Source: Oscillospiraceae bacterium (lineage in GTDB: Bacteria; Bacillota; Clostridia; Oscillospirales; CAG-272). Taken from it: a stretch of DNA of 35,939 nt. The translations under genes were made by a program, and so were the position numbers. Under the pieces are notes generated by a model. It did no database searches. It saw only the letters and a program-made list of their open reading frames with translations, and was not told the DNA's origin. Shown in pieces: positions 1 through 9,030 of this stretch. Positions within the stretch are counted from its first letter, which is position 1. Each line of letters opens with the position of its first letter. Location of the stretch: assembly GCA_015064805.1 (NCBI GenBank), contig SVRN01000021.1, forward strand, positions 1 to 35,939, given 5' to 3'.

Positions 1-2533
1 TCAGGTAAGAGCGGCAACGGACGATATCATCCACCATGTAGATCGATTTTTCGTACCTTGTCGTGCCGCCAATCGCCTCGGTGGTGTTGCCGTACGAGGA
101 GAACAGCGCCGTCAACGAAGGACACTCGTCTGCAAAGCGCTCGGCCATTTCATCCGAAATATTATGCAGCGCGCGCAGGGCGTGGATGTCGGTTTTGCTT
201 GCGACGTACTCCGTCAGCTCCAGCATGCGATCGACGATGTCCTCGCGGTCGTCCTCGTTGTAAAGCGCGCCAAAGTCATCGGGCGACGAAAGATTGGAAA
301 TACCGCCGCCATCAAGGAAAAAGTGGTCGTTGGGCGTGGCCTTTTCATAGTAGCGCTCCAGGATGGCGGGGGCGATGTAGTACAACGCGCCACAGATGGA
401 GTAGCCCTTGGCGATCTTGGCACGAGCCTCCTCGTCGGCAAAGTTGTGCATCCACAAATGGTAGTCCCAGGAAAGGTTGTCGCCCTCGGAAATATCGAAG
501 GTAACGTAAACAGTATCGGACTCCAGCTCGGTCACCTCGGCGGGGGCCTTTTGCTTGAGTTCCCCTACCTCAAGGCTGTTGAACAGTGACATATTGGGCG
601 TGGAGAAACCGTAGGTAAAATACTTAGCGAATTGACCGCAGATCTGGAACATTTCGAATTCCGGGAAGCAGCCGCCGCCACGGCCAATGACAGCTGTATT
701 GGGGGCGCAGGCCGCGAAAATGCTCATGTAGAAATCGTAGTCCTCCAGCGTTTCCACGTCGGTGGTGCAGAAGGCAAAGCCGCGGGACATGACCGCATAA
801 TCGCGGCAAGCGCGGGTAACGTGACCCTCGCTCTCTGCGGCCGCAGAGGTGTGGAACAGAACGGTACGCGAGAACTGATCTCCGTAGGTGTTCCACAGCC
901 ACATATAGGCGTCGATCGAGGACTCGAAGCGATTGTCCAGACGGAACAGCACGTCCTTCTTGATCTCGTGCTTCATCTTGTTGTAGCGCGCCTCGGTCAT
1001 ATACACGCCGTCCAGCACGCCTGCCAGCGAGGTAGCTACGTTTTCACTATAGTTGGTGGCAAAGCAATCGCCTACGATAACGCCCTTGTAGTAATCAACG
1101 AACTTGACAAGCAGCTCATCCAGCGTGGTGCGGACGAGAGTTCGTCCCTTGTCCTCCAGCAATTCCAGATATTCGACCTCGTCGTCGATATTGCTGTAGC
1201 GCGGGTCCTCGTTATAGGCACGGTAATCCAGGAAGATCTGGGGCGTGGTGCGATTGACCAGGCCCTGCAACGTCGTCGCCGTCATGATATCCACATTCGT
1301 CATGCTCATAGCGTCCAAAACGTAAATGGTCTTGGCAGGTGCGTTTTCCGATTTGGGATACACGCCCTCATCCTCGATCTCAATATCGGGCGCGTCGTAG
1401 CGACGGGGCTCCAGCGGATCGATCTCCTCAATATAGAGATCCTTGACGGCAACGGTATAGTCGCTGCCCACAGCGCTGATTCCCACACCGCTGTTTTCGA
1501 TCAAGGGTGAATCGCTCTCGGCAACGTTCATTTCACCAAGAAAGATACCGTTCATATAATAAAGCATACGCCCTGCCTCGGGGTGAACCTCGGCACGGAA
1601 GGTATAATTGTTCGCATCTCCTTTGAAGGTCATGCCCCCGCGCTCATACGTACCGCGACCTATGCGAACAAAATTACCCTGAATGCCAATGCAAATATGC
1701 TCCGCCGCAGAGGAGCCTGTATTGATGAACAACTGCATGATGGGCATATTGCCCTCGCGGTGCTCGACCGTAAACTGGACGCGATAGCTACCGTCGGGCG
1801 TTTTGTACTTCCAACGGGATACGGAAATCACGTCCTTGAACAAGACCTCTTCTTCCGTAACGGTAACCATTCCGCCTTCGGCCGTATAGTCCGCAACCAG
1901 ATCTACGGGATCGGACCAGCATTCCTCAAGTTCGGTGACAACGCGTCCCGAATCCAAAATCTGTCCCATGGTCTTTCCCTCCTCATTCTTCACAGTCACG
2001 AGCGCACTCTCTCGTTTGGGCGTCTCATAGCGGTCAGGACTATAACCCACCGTCATATCCAAAAAACGGTTGACGGCATAGACCGTATCCTCGTCGCTGT
2101 AACCGACAATGATGATCTTCGTGCCGCTGACGGCAATGGCGTACTCGCCCTTGGACAGCGTTTCTCGGATCGCTTTTTCCTCTGGAATGTTGGTATGTCC
2201 TACGATGATCTCGTATTCCGCGCGATTGTTGACGTACTCGTCTACGTAATCCGTACCGACTTCCAGCTTGACACCGCACACTTCTTTTAAGATCTTGCCG
2301 ATCTGAACGAAGGCCGTTCGCACCTCGGAGGACGCATCCTCCGAGCGCATTAGCGTATACACCGACAGATCGATCTCTACGCCCTCGACCTCTTGCTCGG
2401 GCGGTTTTCCGTCGTCGGGCGGGGTGGGTTTTTGTTCGTCGTCCGGCGTTTGAGGGCGGCAAGCAACCGCAAGCGTCAATACGAACGACAGGGCCAAAAT
2501 CAGACAAAAGAGCCGCGATAATTGTCGTTTCAT
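1..2533 (-). CDS. GxGYxYP-family putative glycoside hydrolase lipoprotein (3' end beyond window)
   Basis: The frame is open from the ATG at 2533 to the window edge (844 codons, no stop), so the C-terminus is missing. The N-terminus is a lipoprotein signal: MKRQ, a hydrophobic core, then LAVAC with the lipid-accepting Cys at about residue 25 and a Pro/Asp/Glu-rich linker. Residues about 45-150 resemble the small N-terminal domain of GH67-like proteins (IIVGHTN, later YAIAVSGTKIIIVGYSD). Residues about 190-320 look like a concanavalin/LamG-type beta-sandwich. From about residue 340 the TATTLQGLVNR motif marks the N-terminal domain of the GxGYxYP family, followed by that family's catalytic-type region. 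The likely role is surface-anchored polysaccharide recognition or hydrolysis, but the substrate is unknown and family activity is poorly established. The start is supported by GGAGG 8 nt upstream and its own promoter. Confidence 0.75.
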   Translation of the reverse strand, partial: MKRQLSRLFCLILALSFVLTLAVACRPQTPDDEQKPTPPDDGKPPEQEVEGVEIDLSVYTLMRSEDASSEVRTAFVQIGKILKEVCGVKLEVGTDYVDEYVNNRAEYEIIVGHTNIPEEKAIRETLSKGEYAIAVSGTKIIIVGYSDEDTVYAVNRFLDMTVGYSPDRYETPKRESALVTVKNEEGKTMGQILDSGRVVTELEECWSDPVDLVADYTAEGGMVTVTEEEVLFKDVISVSRWKYKTPDGSYRVQFTVEHREGNMPIMQLFINTGSSAAEHICIGIQGNFVRIGRGTYERGGMTFKGDANNYTFRAEVHPEAGRMLYYMNGIFLGEMNVAESDSPLIENSGVGISAVGSDYTVAVKDLYIEEIDPLEPRRYDAPDIEIEDEGVYPKSENAPAKTIYVLDAMSMTNVDIMTATTLQGLVNRTTPQIFLDYRAYNEDPRYSNIDDEVEYLELLEDKGRTLVRTTLDELLVKFVDYYKGVIVGDCFATNYSENVATSLAGVLDGVYMTEARYNKMKHEIKKDVLFRLDNRFESSIDAYMWLWNTYGDQFSRTVLFHTSAAAESEGHVTRACRDYAVMSRGFAFCTTDVETLEDYDFYMSIFAACAPNTAVIGRGGGCFPEFEMFQICGQFAKYFTYGFSTPNMSLFNSLEVGELKQKAPAEVTELESDTVYVTFDISEGDNLSWDYHLWMHNFADEEARAKIAKGYSICGALYYIAPAILERYYEKATPNDHFFLDGGGISNLSSPDDFGALYNEDDREDIVDRMLELTEYVASKTDIHALRALHNISDEMAERFADECPSLTALFSSYGNTTEAIGGTTRYEKSIYMVDDIVRCRSYL

Positions 2534-2568
2534 GGATGAATCCTCCATTTACATTTCGTTATGATTTA

Positions 2569-2597
2569 AGTCTACCACACCGGCAGGCAAAAGTCAA
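2569..2597 (-). promoter_or_regulatory. Sigma-A promoter for the GxGYxYP lipoprotein gene
   Basis: On the minus strand TTGACT (2592-2597) and TAGACT (2569-2574) are separated by exactly 17 nt. The -35 box directly abuts the base of the upstream gene's terminator stem, so termination and initiation signals are packed end to end. Confidence 0.65.
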
Positions 2598-2621
2598 GGG
2601 CGACGGAAGCATCCGCCGCCC
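2598..2621 (-). terminator. Intrinsic terminator after the HD-domain gene
   Basis: A 10-bp stem (2598-2607 with 2612-2621, one G-U pair on the minus strand) and a 4-nt loop are followed on the minus strand by TTGACTTTTG, a weak U-rich tail. It ends the ARH-PHP/HD transcript 7 nt after the HD stop codon. Confidence 0.6.
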
Positions 2622-2628
2622 GTTATTC

Positions 2629-3267
2629 TTATCTTTTTCCATCCCATTCGCTCAAAAACTCGGCGACGTATTCTTTCATATACGCCTCGCGCGCCCGAGC
2701 AATCCCGATTGCCGTTTGGGTATTCATCATGGCAGTCAGCTTGAACAGCTTTTCGTAAAAATGATTGATCGTTGTCGACTGACTATTGACGTATTCCTCA
2801 CGGCTCATATTCAAATTGGGTTTTACATCGGGGTGATACATAAGGCGTTGATGATTACCTCCGTAGGCAAACGCGCGAGCAATTCCGATTGCTCCAATCG
2901 CATCCAATCGGTCAGCATCCTGCACACATTTTCCTTCCGGCGTCGTAGGCGTAACAGACGCGTTACCCGCAAAAGAAACCTCGCGGATCATCTTACATAT
3001 CGCCTCAGTCGTCGCTTCGTCCACGCCGTGTGCCGTCAGGAAGCTCCTCGCATTGGTCTGCTGCTCGTACGTTTCGGGAGATATCTTTCGGTCATCCACG
3101 TCATGTAACAGCGCCGCAAGCTGTACCAGCTCAAGATCTGCTCTCTCTGCCTTGGCAATGCGCGTTGCCATATTGAAAACGCGAAGCGTGTGAAAATAGT
3201 CATGACCACTGTACTCGCGCTCAAAGCGCTCCTTCACGTATGCCATCGCCTGATCTATAATTTCCAT
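2629..3267 (-). CDS. HD-domain phosphohydrolase (YedJ-like)
   Basis: Soluble HD-superfamily protein of about 212 residues. The metal-binding signature is clear: SGHDYFHTLRV gives the first His, LLHDVDD gives the HD pair, and QDADRLDAIGA provides the distal Asp. This arrangement is typical of the YedJ/YpgQ branch, which acts on nucleotides or small phosphoesters; the substrate here is unknown. I chose the ATG at 3267 because the family normally begins just before the SGHD motif and GAGG lies 12 nt upstream. An in-frame GTG at 3345 would add 26 residues with no good ribosome binding site. It sits 96 nt downstream of the ARH-PHP gene with no terminator between them, so the two are probably co-transcribed. 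An association with nucleotide or ADP-ribose turnover is inference from that context. Confidence 0.85.
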   Translation of the reverse strand: MEIIDQAMAYVKERFEREYSGHDYFHTLRVFNMATRIAKAERADLELVQLAALLHDVDDRKISPETYEQQTNARSFLTAHGVDEATTEAICKMIREVSFAGNASVTPTTPEGKCVQDADRLDAIGAIGIARAFAYGGNHQRLMYHPDVKPNLNMSREEYVNSQSTTINHFYEKLFKLTAMMNTQTAIGIARAREAYMKEYVAEFLSEWDGKR

Positions 3268-3363
3268 TTGTATGTTTAACCTCAGTTCATTCTTAATTTT
3301 AAGCAAAGCACGTTTGACCTTTTCAGATCCCGCGTGCACTGTCACCTCAATGCTCTCGCAGAC

Positions 3364-5052
3364 TCATATTTCCAACAGCTTTTCAGCATTTCCATAAGTA
3401 ATTTCCTTCGCATAATCCTCATCTGCATGATCAAGGACGTACTGCACACCCGAGGCCACATCAGGGGGTCTGTGACTCAAGCGATGCGCGTCTGAGCCAA
3501 GAAAATGGATATACCGATTGCGAAGCAAGCGGCGAGCTCGCTCGCGAATTTGCATGTCACGCTCGACAACGAAGCTGTGCGCGTTAACCTGAATCAAGGC
3601 ACCCGCCCCGATCAGCGTCGACACCATCGCGCCCGTCATATTGTAGTTGCGCTCCATATGAGCAATGATGGGATGATAGCCACGCTCGCATAGGGTCCGT
3701 ACGATAGTCAGCGCTTCGCTCGGGCGGGTGTCGGGATACAGCTCGGTCAGAACGTAGTCGGTTTTCCCCAACGTGGGAAAGGCTCCGCACTTCAGACCGT
3801 AAATAATGTCCTCCATATAGTCACCCGTGCAAAGAACCTCACAGCCTTCGTACAATCGAATCGGAAGGCTCTCCGCCTTTACCGCCTCTGCAAGCGCTTG
3901 AAATGCCGCGCGATACTTCTCGCCGTCCTTTTGGGAATAACCGTTATGCGACGTGCAAAAGACGTCCGTCACGCCCTGGCTTATTGACAGGCGCAACAGC
4001 TCCAGCGACTCCTCTATGCTTTTTGAACCGTCGTCAATGCCGGGCACCACGTGCATATGCAGATCAACGATACGAAGACCTTTCATATCAAGGAGCTTTT
4101 TATTTTCTTCGCACCAGCCCTCGGCCGCGCGCTCGCACATCTCCTCGATCATATCGCGGCGGATCAGCGTATCCAGCCATTCGGCAGGAATGGCTTCGTA
4201 GCCGTACAAGGCTCCTGCCAATCCTCCCGCTACAGCCGCGACGGTGTCGGTATCTTCTCCGAGATTGACCGCGCGGAGCACGCATTCCTCGTAGCTTTCA
4301 GTCGTCAGAAGACACCAGACCGCTGCCTCCAGCGTGTCCACCACGTAGCCACTACTGTAGATCTCGCCAACGCTGAGAGCGGCAAAATCCTCCTCAAACA
4401 AACGACCGTAATGCTCAATCTCTGTGCTGTCTGCGTATTCGTCGACAGCTTGCTGCAAGGCAAGACGCACGGATTTCTTGTCAGCATGATCCAAAAGATG
4501 AAACAGAATCAAGGTGTAAATTTTGCAGGCAAGACAGGATCGTTCGTGCGCGTGAGTAAGTGCACTTGCCTGCACGATCATATCTTCCCAAGCCCCATCA
4601 TTCCGATACCGCGCATAAGCCATCAAAGAAAACGGATGGATACGCATCAGCGAACCGTTACCGTTGGAATTTTCATCCGAAAGGCCGCACGTTTTCATCG
4701 TCTCTCCATGAACGAAATAGGCTTCAATCGCACGTGCGCAGGTACCGCCCACGTCAAACGTCAGATCAGTCGGGGTGTATTTGCCATCATAGTACCAGCG
4801 ACCGAAATTCTCCATGACAGCTTGCCAATTCACCGAGCCGCCCGCAATATGATCCAGAGCGGCAACGGACATACTGGTATCGTCCGACCACGAGCCCGCA
4901 GGCACGCCGTACGTACCAAAGCCCCTCATTCCGCATACGGGATCGTCCATCAGCTCTCCACGCGAGCGAAATTCCACCGGCACACCCAGCGCATCCGCTA
5001 CAGCATGTCCTAAGACGACTGCCTTGATGCTCGTCGCTTCCAAATTTTTCAT
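3364..5052 (-). CDS. ADP-ribosylglycohydrolase fused to PHP-domain phosphoesterase
   Basis: A 562-residue two-domain protein. Residues about 1-310 are an ADP-ribosylglycohydrolase (DraG/ARH fold): SWSDDTS at 54-60 is the Mg-binding S/T-D-D-T motif, and NLGEDTDTVAAVAGG with D267/D269 is the second metal motif. Residues about 324-562 are a PHP phosphoesterase of the CpsB/YwqE type: DLHMH at 330-334, PGIDDGS, a TSH motif, an IAHMER motif and GSDAH near the C-terminus. Each half is full length for its family. The joint, LLDMKGLRIVDLHMH, contains a Met where a separate PHP gene would start but no ribosome binding site, so it reads as a true fusion. The start at 5052 has AAGGAGG 7 nt upstream; the open frame extends 78 codons further but crosses the promoter. 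Predicted role: removal of ADP-ribose from a protein or small molecule coupled to a phosphoesterase step. The substrate is not known. Confidence 0.85.
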   Translation of the reverse strand: MKNLEATSIKAVVLGHAVADALGVPVEFRSRGELMDDPVCGMRGFGTYGVPAGSWSDDTSMSVAALDHIAGGSVNWQAVMENFGRWYYDGKYTPTDLTFDVGGTCARAIEAYFVHGETMKTCGLSDENSNGNGSLMRIHPFSLMAYARYRNDGAWEDMIVQASALTHAHERSCLACKIYTLILFHLLDHADKKSVRLALQQAVDEYADSTEIEHYGRLFEEDFAALSVGEIYSSGYVVDTLEAAVWCLLTTESYEECVLRAVNLGEDTDTVAAVAGGLAGALYGYEAIPAEWLDTLIRRDMIEEMCERAAEGWCEENKKLLDMKGLRIVDLHMHVVPGIDDGSKSIEESLELLRLSISQGVTDVFCTSHNGYSQKDGEKYRAAFQALAEAVKAESLPIRLYEGCEVLCTGDYMEDIIYGLKCGAFPTLGKTDYVLTELYPDTRPSEALTIVRTLCERGYHPIIAHMERNYNMTGAMVSTLIGAGALIQVNAHSFVVERDMQIRERARRLLRNRYIHFLGSDAHRLSHRPPDVASGVQYVLDHADEDYAKEITYGNAEKLLEI

Positions 5053-5086
5053 CGTGTGCCTCCTTATCTTAGTCTGTTTTTCATTA

Positions 5087-5115
5087 AGTATAACATAATT
5101 TTCACGATAAATCAA
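5087..5115 (-). promoter_or_regulatory. Sigma-A promoter for the ARH-PHP gene
   Basis: On the minus strand TTGATT (5110-5115) and TATACT (5087-5092) are 17 nt apart. It lies 35 nt upstream of the ATG at 5052. The rest of the divergent interval 5116-5220 shows nothing I can support. Confidence 0.65.
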
Positions 5116-5220
5116 GGTGCTTGCAAAACGAATCCAACGCAACTGACAGCTGACAAAAGGCAAGCGCGACAGATCAGGGCTCTCTTGTTTGCGGGTTCTT
5201 GTCTTTTTTATCAAAAAGCA

Positions 5221-5249
5221 TTGACATTTTGGGCATTTTGATGTATTAT
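5221..5249 (+). promoter_or_regulatory. Sigma-A promoter for the LtaS-like/C39 lipoprotein gene
   Basis: A perfect TTGACA (5221-5226) is followed after 17 nt by TATTAT (5244-5249). Transcription would start near 5256, leaving a leader of 80-130 nt before the gene depending on which start codon is used. Confidence 0.7.
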
Positions 5250-5384
5250 TTACTAAATAAATGCGGAAATAATGTACGAGTTGCATAAAAATAATTAATA
5301 CGCCGCATTACTTTATCTTATAGTTACGAGGTTATGCTTATGAACAACTGTAAAGACGACCGCCAATTTACCGTAAGGGGGACT

Positions 5385-7733
5385 GTGAAAAAAATCGCAA
5401 AATATCTGACGGTTTTTTCGATTTTACTTCTCGCCTGCCTTCTCTTAGGTGCTTGCACGAAAACGCCACCGGAAATCGTTGATCCCGGAACAACCCCCGA
5501 AACGCCCGAGGAGCCCGATGAACCCAAGGTGTTCGCTCCTAAGAACGTGATCATGATCAGCGTGCAGGATCTGGGCGACGGTATGATCGGCGGTGATTAC
5601 TATGGCACGCCGCTGACCCCGGGCTTGAACGCACTTCTTACAGATTTTTCCTTTTATAAGAACAACATTTCTTCAAGCGCGTATGCGTCAGGTCTTGACG
5701 TGATCATGTCCTCCTCGGTGTACGCGCCGCAGTATAACGAGCCCATCGCAGGATTGCGCGGCGAGGATATTCATACGCTTGGAAAGATCCTGACGGAGAA
5801 AGGCTTTTATACTCTTGCCGTAACCTCGGGACCCAAGGGCGCGTACGGTGGATCCAAAACGTATAAGAGCTTTGGCTATCAGGATTTCATCACCGTTTCA
5901 ATCGATGACCTCCCCAAGAAGAGCGTTTACGACGCGGCCATCAACGCCATAAAGAAAAACGAAAGCGATCACTTCTTCCTCTCTATCACGGATCTCGGCC
6001 TTTACACGGGGCTCTCCGATATCACGGCAACGGAGGTCGCAGGCAGCGAGGACGTTGCGGCCTACGCAAGACGCATGGCATACGTGGACAAGACGATCGC
6101 CAAGTTTATCGAGGATCTGAAGGCCGAGGGGCTTTACGATGATACCGTGATCGTCATTACGGGAACGGGAGCGGCCTTTGATCTGCAGGACAGCACCGCC
6201 GTCGCCGGCATGAAAAAGCTCATCGGCGGATACACGCTGGAAAATTACATCAAAGCTCCCCTGCTCGTCAAGATTCCCGGCGAGGAGGTCAAGGAGTCCG
6301 AGCTTCTCGTTTCGCACAATGACGTGTTCGTCACCCTTGCCGATTGCCTTGGTATTGACGATGATAATCTTTGGCTCAACGGCAAGTCGCTGGACAAAGG
6401 ACACGACAAGATCTTCATCCAATCTGTCTTGAACAGAGGCTCCTATATTGACGCTACCTCCATTGTCAGCGCGGACGGCACTGCAAGCGCAGCCTCGTCT
6501 GCTCTGTACGACAGAGCGACAAAGATGACGGGAAGCGCGACCGCCAGGGCAAATGAAATCCAAGAAAGCGTTGCACATTTTGAGGATTACTATCTCAAGC
6601 TGACCTACGGTCTGTCCGCCAAGTGCTACGAAAGCGGCACGGCCGAGGCGATGAAAGCATTTGAAGCAAGCAAGGACAGCCTAACTGTGACACCCGAGCA
6701 AAACGTTGCAGACGAGATGCCCAAGGATGGCGATCTGTATAAAAACGACGTCAAGCTTTTCAACGAATCCATCATGTTCTCCGCCAACGAATTCAAAGGC
6801 GAGTTCGTTTCCCTCATTTATAAGAACGGAGGTCTGATGCTCATGCCCGGCTCAACCGAGGGCACCTTCATCTCGGATGAGGTCTATCTCGGTGGCAGCT
6901 TCAAGCAAATGCTGGCATCCTGGAACTCCGACACCTCGGGCGGTACGGTTGAAGTATCCGTTGCCATTATGCTGGACGACGGAAGCTACACGGATTGGTT
7001 CTCCTGGGGCGTCTGGAGCGCAATCAAGGGGCTTTCCGGTAGTGCCTCTACCGAAAACGAGCACGGTGAAGTAGGTATTGATATTCTGGATCTCAAAGAA
7101 GAATGCGAAGGAGTCGTCAAATACAGAATTGACATCAAGCAGAAAAAAGACCATTCTCCCATCGTCTATAACGTAACGCTGGCCAGCGATAAGGAGGACT
7201 CTCTTCTGAAGGCTCCTACGGATACTTATAAAAAGCTCGACGTGCCCTACAGACGGCAGGCCGACGTCCCCGAGATCGGCGGTCAGATCTGCTCAGCCAC
7301 CTCCCTTTCCATGATCCTTCTGTACCTGGGCGAGGACGGTCTTGAGGTGGAAGACGTTGCATGGGGCGTACGCGACTACGGCGCCCAAAAATTCGGAAAC
7401 TGGGCGTACAACGTTGCGTACGCAGGTGAGCTTGGATATAACGCGTACATCGACTACTTCGACATTGACGCGATCAAATGGGCCGTCTATACCGGTCATC
7501 CTCTTGCCTGCTCGATCCGCGTCAAGGAAGGTCAGCTGTCCGCCAGCGGTTATCCCGGCTACAAGACCAACGGACACCTGCTCTGCGTCGTCGGATACGA
7601 GGAGCGTAACGGCAAAAAGTGGCTGCTCATCAACGACCCCGCACACCCCGAGGTTGACGCCATTTTGGAGTCCGACTTTGTGAATATCTACCGCGGCGTA
7701 TCCTATATCGTTCAAGTGAGACCTGAAAATTGA
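5385..7733 (+). CDS. Lipoprotein: degenerate LtaS/sulfatase-fold domain fused to C39-like cysteine peptidase
   Basis: From the GTG at 5385 the protein has 782 residues and starts with a textbook lipoprotein signal (KKIAKYL, hydrophobic core, LLLGAC). ATGs at 5334 and 5340 are alternatives; TAAGG sits 6 nt before the GTG. Residues about 48-330 resemble the alkaline-phosphatase-superfamily fold of lipoteichoic acid synthases and sulfatases, but the expected catalytic positions look lost. The metal Glu position reads MISVQDL (Q61), the nucleophile Thr position reads YASGLDVIM (A101), and the GDH metal motif reads TGTG (260-262). Residues about 490-620 form a beta-rich region with WSSW-type repeats seen in C39-family secreted proteins. 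Residues about 620-782 are Peptidase_C39_2: GQICSATS (C636), NGHLLCVVGY (H731) and LINDPAHPE (D751), so the peptidase triad is intact. Probably a surface peptidase or amide hydrolase with a binding-only N-terminal module. Confidence 0.8.
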   Translation: MKKIAKYLTVFSILLLACLLLGACTKTPPEIVDPGTTPETPEEPDEPKVFAPKNVIMISVQDLGDGMIGGDYYGTPLTPGLNALLTDFSFYKNNISSSAYASGLDVIMSSSVYAPQYNEPIAGLRGEDIHTLGKILTEKGFYTLAVTSGPKGAYGGSKTYKSFGYQDFITVSIDDLPKKSVYDAAINAIKKNESDHFFLSITDLGLYTGLSDITATEVAGSEDVAAYARRMAYVDKTIAKFIEDLKAEGLYDDTVIVITGTGAAFDLQDSTAVAGMKKLIGGYTLENYIKAPLLVKIPGEEVKESELLVSHNDVFVTLADCLGIDDDNLWLNGKSLDKGHDKIFIQSVLNRGSYIDATSIVSADGTASAASSALYDRATKMTGSATARANEIQESVAHFEDYYLKLTYGLSAKCYESGTAEAMKAFEASKDSLTVTPEQNVADEMPKDGDLYKNDVKLFNESIMFSANEFKGEFVSLIYKNGGLMLMPGSTEGTFISDEVYLGGSFKQMLASWNSDTSGGTVEVSVAIMLDDGSYTDWFSWGVWSAIKGLSGSASTENEHGEVGIDILDLKEECEGVVKYRIDIKQKKDHSPIVYNVTLASDKEDSLLKAPTDTYKKLDVPYRRQADVPEIGGQICSATSLSMILLYLGEDGLEVEDVAWGVRDYGAQKFGNWAYNVAYAGELGYNAYIDYFDIDAIKWAVYTGHPLACSIRVKEGQLSASGYPGYKTNGHLLCVVGYEERNGKKWLLINDPAHPEVDAILESDFVNIYRGVSYIVQVRPEN

Positions 7734-7749
7734 ACCCAACGTAAAGCAT

Positions 7750-7773
7750 GCCCCCTGTCAAGCGACAGGGGGC
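7750..7773 (+). terminator. Terminator between convergent genes
   Basis: A perfect 10-bp GC-rich stem (7750-7759 with 7764-7773) with loop AAGC is followed by AATTCTTTGTT on the plus strand. It ends the C39 lipoprotein transcript and may also stop rtcB transcription from the other side, although the minus-strand U-tract is poor. Confidence 0.75.
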
Positions 7774-7796
7774 AATTCTTTGTTCAGACGACTGTG

Positions 7797-9005
7797 TTAT
7801 TCCGCCGCCTTAAAATTGTAGATCGGCTTGATTCTGCCGACGATCTCCGCGGTAGGACCGATGTTCTCAACGATCTCGTCTATGCTCTTGTAGGCCATCG
7901 GCGACTCGTCCAGCGTATCGGGAACGACGCATGTCGAGTAGATGCCTGCCATCTGCGCCTCGTACTCAGCCATGGTCAGCCGCTCGAACGCGACTGAACG
8001 AGACATCAGCCGCCCTGCACCGTGGGGCGCGGAGCAGTTCCAATCCTCGTTTCCCTTGCCGATACAGATGAGAGAACCGTCGCGCATATTGATGGGAATG
8101 AGAAGCTTTTCGCCCGCCTTGGCAGATACTGCCCCCTTTCGCAGGATCATCTCGTCCACGTCAATATAATTATGAATGGTCTGGAAGGTCTCAACGGCAG
8201 TCCAGCCGCAACGCTCAAGCATGATCTCGGCCATCTTCGCGCGGTTTCTCTCTGCAAACTTCTGGCAGATGTCTACGTCATGGAGATAATCCTCCATAAA
8301 CGTGCCGTACAGATAGCACAAGTCACGGGCAAGCGTGGGCTCCTTGGCCTTAAACTCCTTCTCAAGCATCTTGAGTGTGCCCTGGATCTCAGCGCGTCTG
8401 CCCTGCTCCTTGTAGGTGCGGATGATCTCCTCGCGCGCCTTGAAGTACTCCTCCTTGCCGACGTTCAGATCAACGGCGATCTGCTGATAGAACTCAGCAA
8501 CCTGCGTGCCGAGATTACGAGAGCCCGAGTGGATGACCAGGTACTTGCCCCCCTCATCGTCCACGTCGATCTCGATAAAGTGGTTACCGCCGCCAAGCGT
8601 TCCAATCGATCTCTCCAGTCGTCTGGTGTCCTTAAGGTATCTGTAGCAGCGCAGTTGTGTCAAGTCAAACCGCTCCTGTCTTCCCTCCCAGACGCTCTTG
8701 CCGCAAGGTATGTAGTGGGCTGCCTCATCAACCTTCTCAAAGTCAACGTCAATGTTGCCGAGGTACACGGTGTACATACCGCAGCCGATATCCACGCCGA
8801 CCATCGAGGGAACGATCTTGTCGGTGATGGTCATAGTCGTACCGATGGTACACCCCTTGCCCGCGTGAACGTCGGGCATAATTCTGATCTTCGAGGACGC
8901 AAACGCCTCGGTATCGCACACCGCCTTGATCTGCTCACGTGCGCCGTCCTCAAGGGTAGTGGCAAAGCACTTTGCGGTGTTAAAATTTCCTATGATCTCT
9001 ATCAT
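7797..9005 (-). CDS. rtcB: RNA-splicing ligase RtcB
   Basis: A 402-residue RtcB-family ligase joining RNA 2',3'-cyclic-phosphate or 3'-phosphate ends to 5'-OH ends using GTP and Mn. All hallmark motifs are visible: MPDVHAGKG (D45, H47), VGVDIGCG (C75), LGGGNHFIE (H142), VIHSGSRNLG (H159), a further metal His in TIHNYIDVDE (H278), and the guanylylated histidine in SAPHGAGR (H328). The length suits the shorter bacterial branch. The ATG at 9005 has AAGGAG 9 nt upstream. It is the last gene of the array/DUF2828/rtcB unit, 60 nt after DUF2828. Association with a Ro60-like protein is a recurrent RNA-repair context; likely substrates are tRNAs or other RNAs cut by toxins or stress nucleases. The substrate assignment is inference. 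Confidence 0.96.
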   Translation of the reverse strand: MIEIIGNFNTAKCFATTLEDGAREQIKAVCDTEAFASSKIRIMPDVHAGKGCTIGTTMTITDKIVPSMVGVDIGCGMYTVYLGNIDVDFEKVDEAAHYIPCGKSVWEGRQERFDLTQLRCYRYLKDTRRLERSIGTLGGGNHFIEIDVDDEGGKYLVIHSGSRNLGTQVAEFYQQIAVDLNVGKEEYFKAREEIIRTYKEQGRRAEIQGTLKMLEKEFKAKEPTLARDLCYLYGTFMEDYLHDVDICQKFAERNRAKMAEIMLERCGWTAVETFQTIHNYIDVDEMILRKGAVSAKAGEKLLIPINMRDGSLICIGKGNEDWNCSAPHGAGRLMSRSVAFERLTMAEYEAQMAGIYSTCVVPDTLDESPMAYKSIDEIVENIGPTAEIVGRIKPIYNFKAAE

Positions 9006-9030
9006 GATTTGTTTCTCCTTTTCAAAACGT

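Noticed and set aside
632-1510. Long plus-strand frame of 292 codons
   Set aside because: It is antisense to the GxGYxYP lipoprotein gene, which has domain signatures, a signal peptide and a promoter.
4063-4095. Separate start for the PHP domain (two genes instead of a fusion)
   Set aside because: There is a Met codon but no ribosome binding site, and the frame is continuous with no stop.
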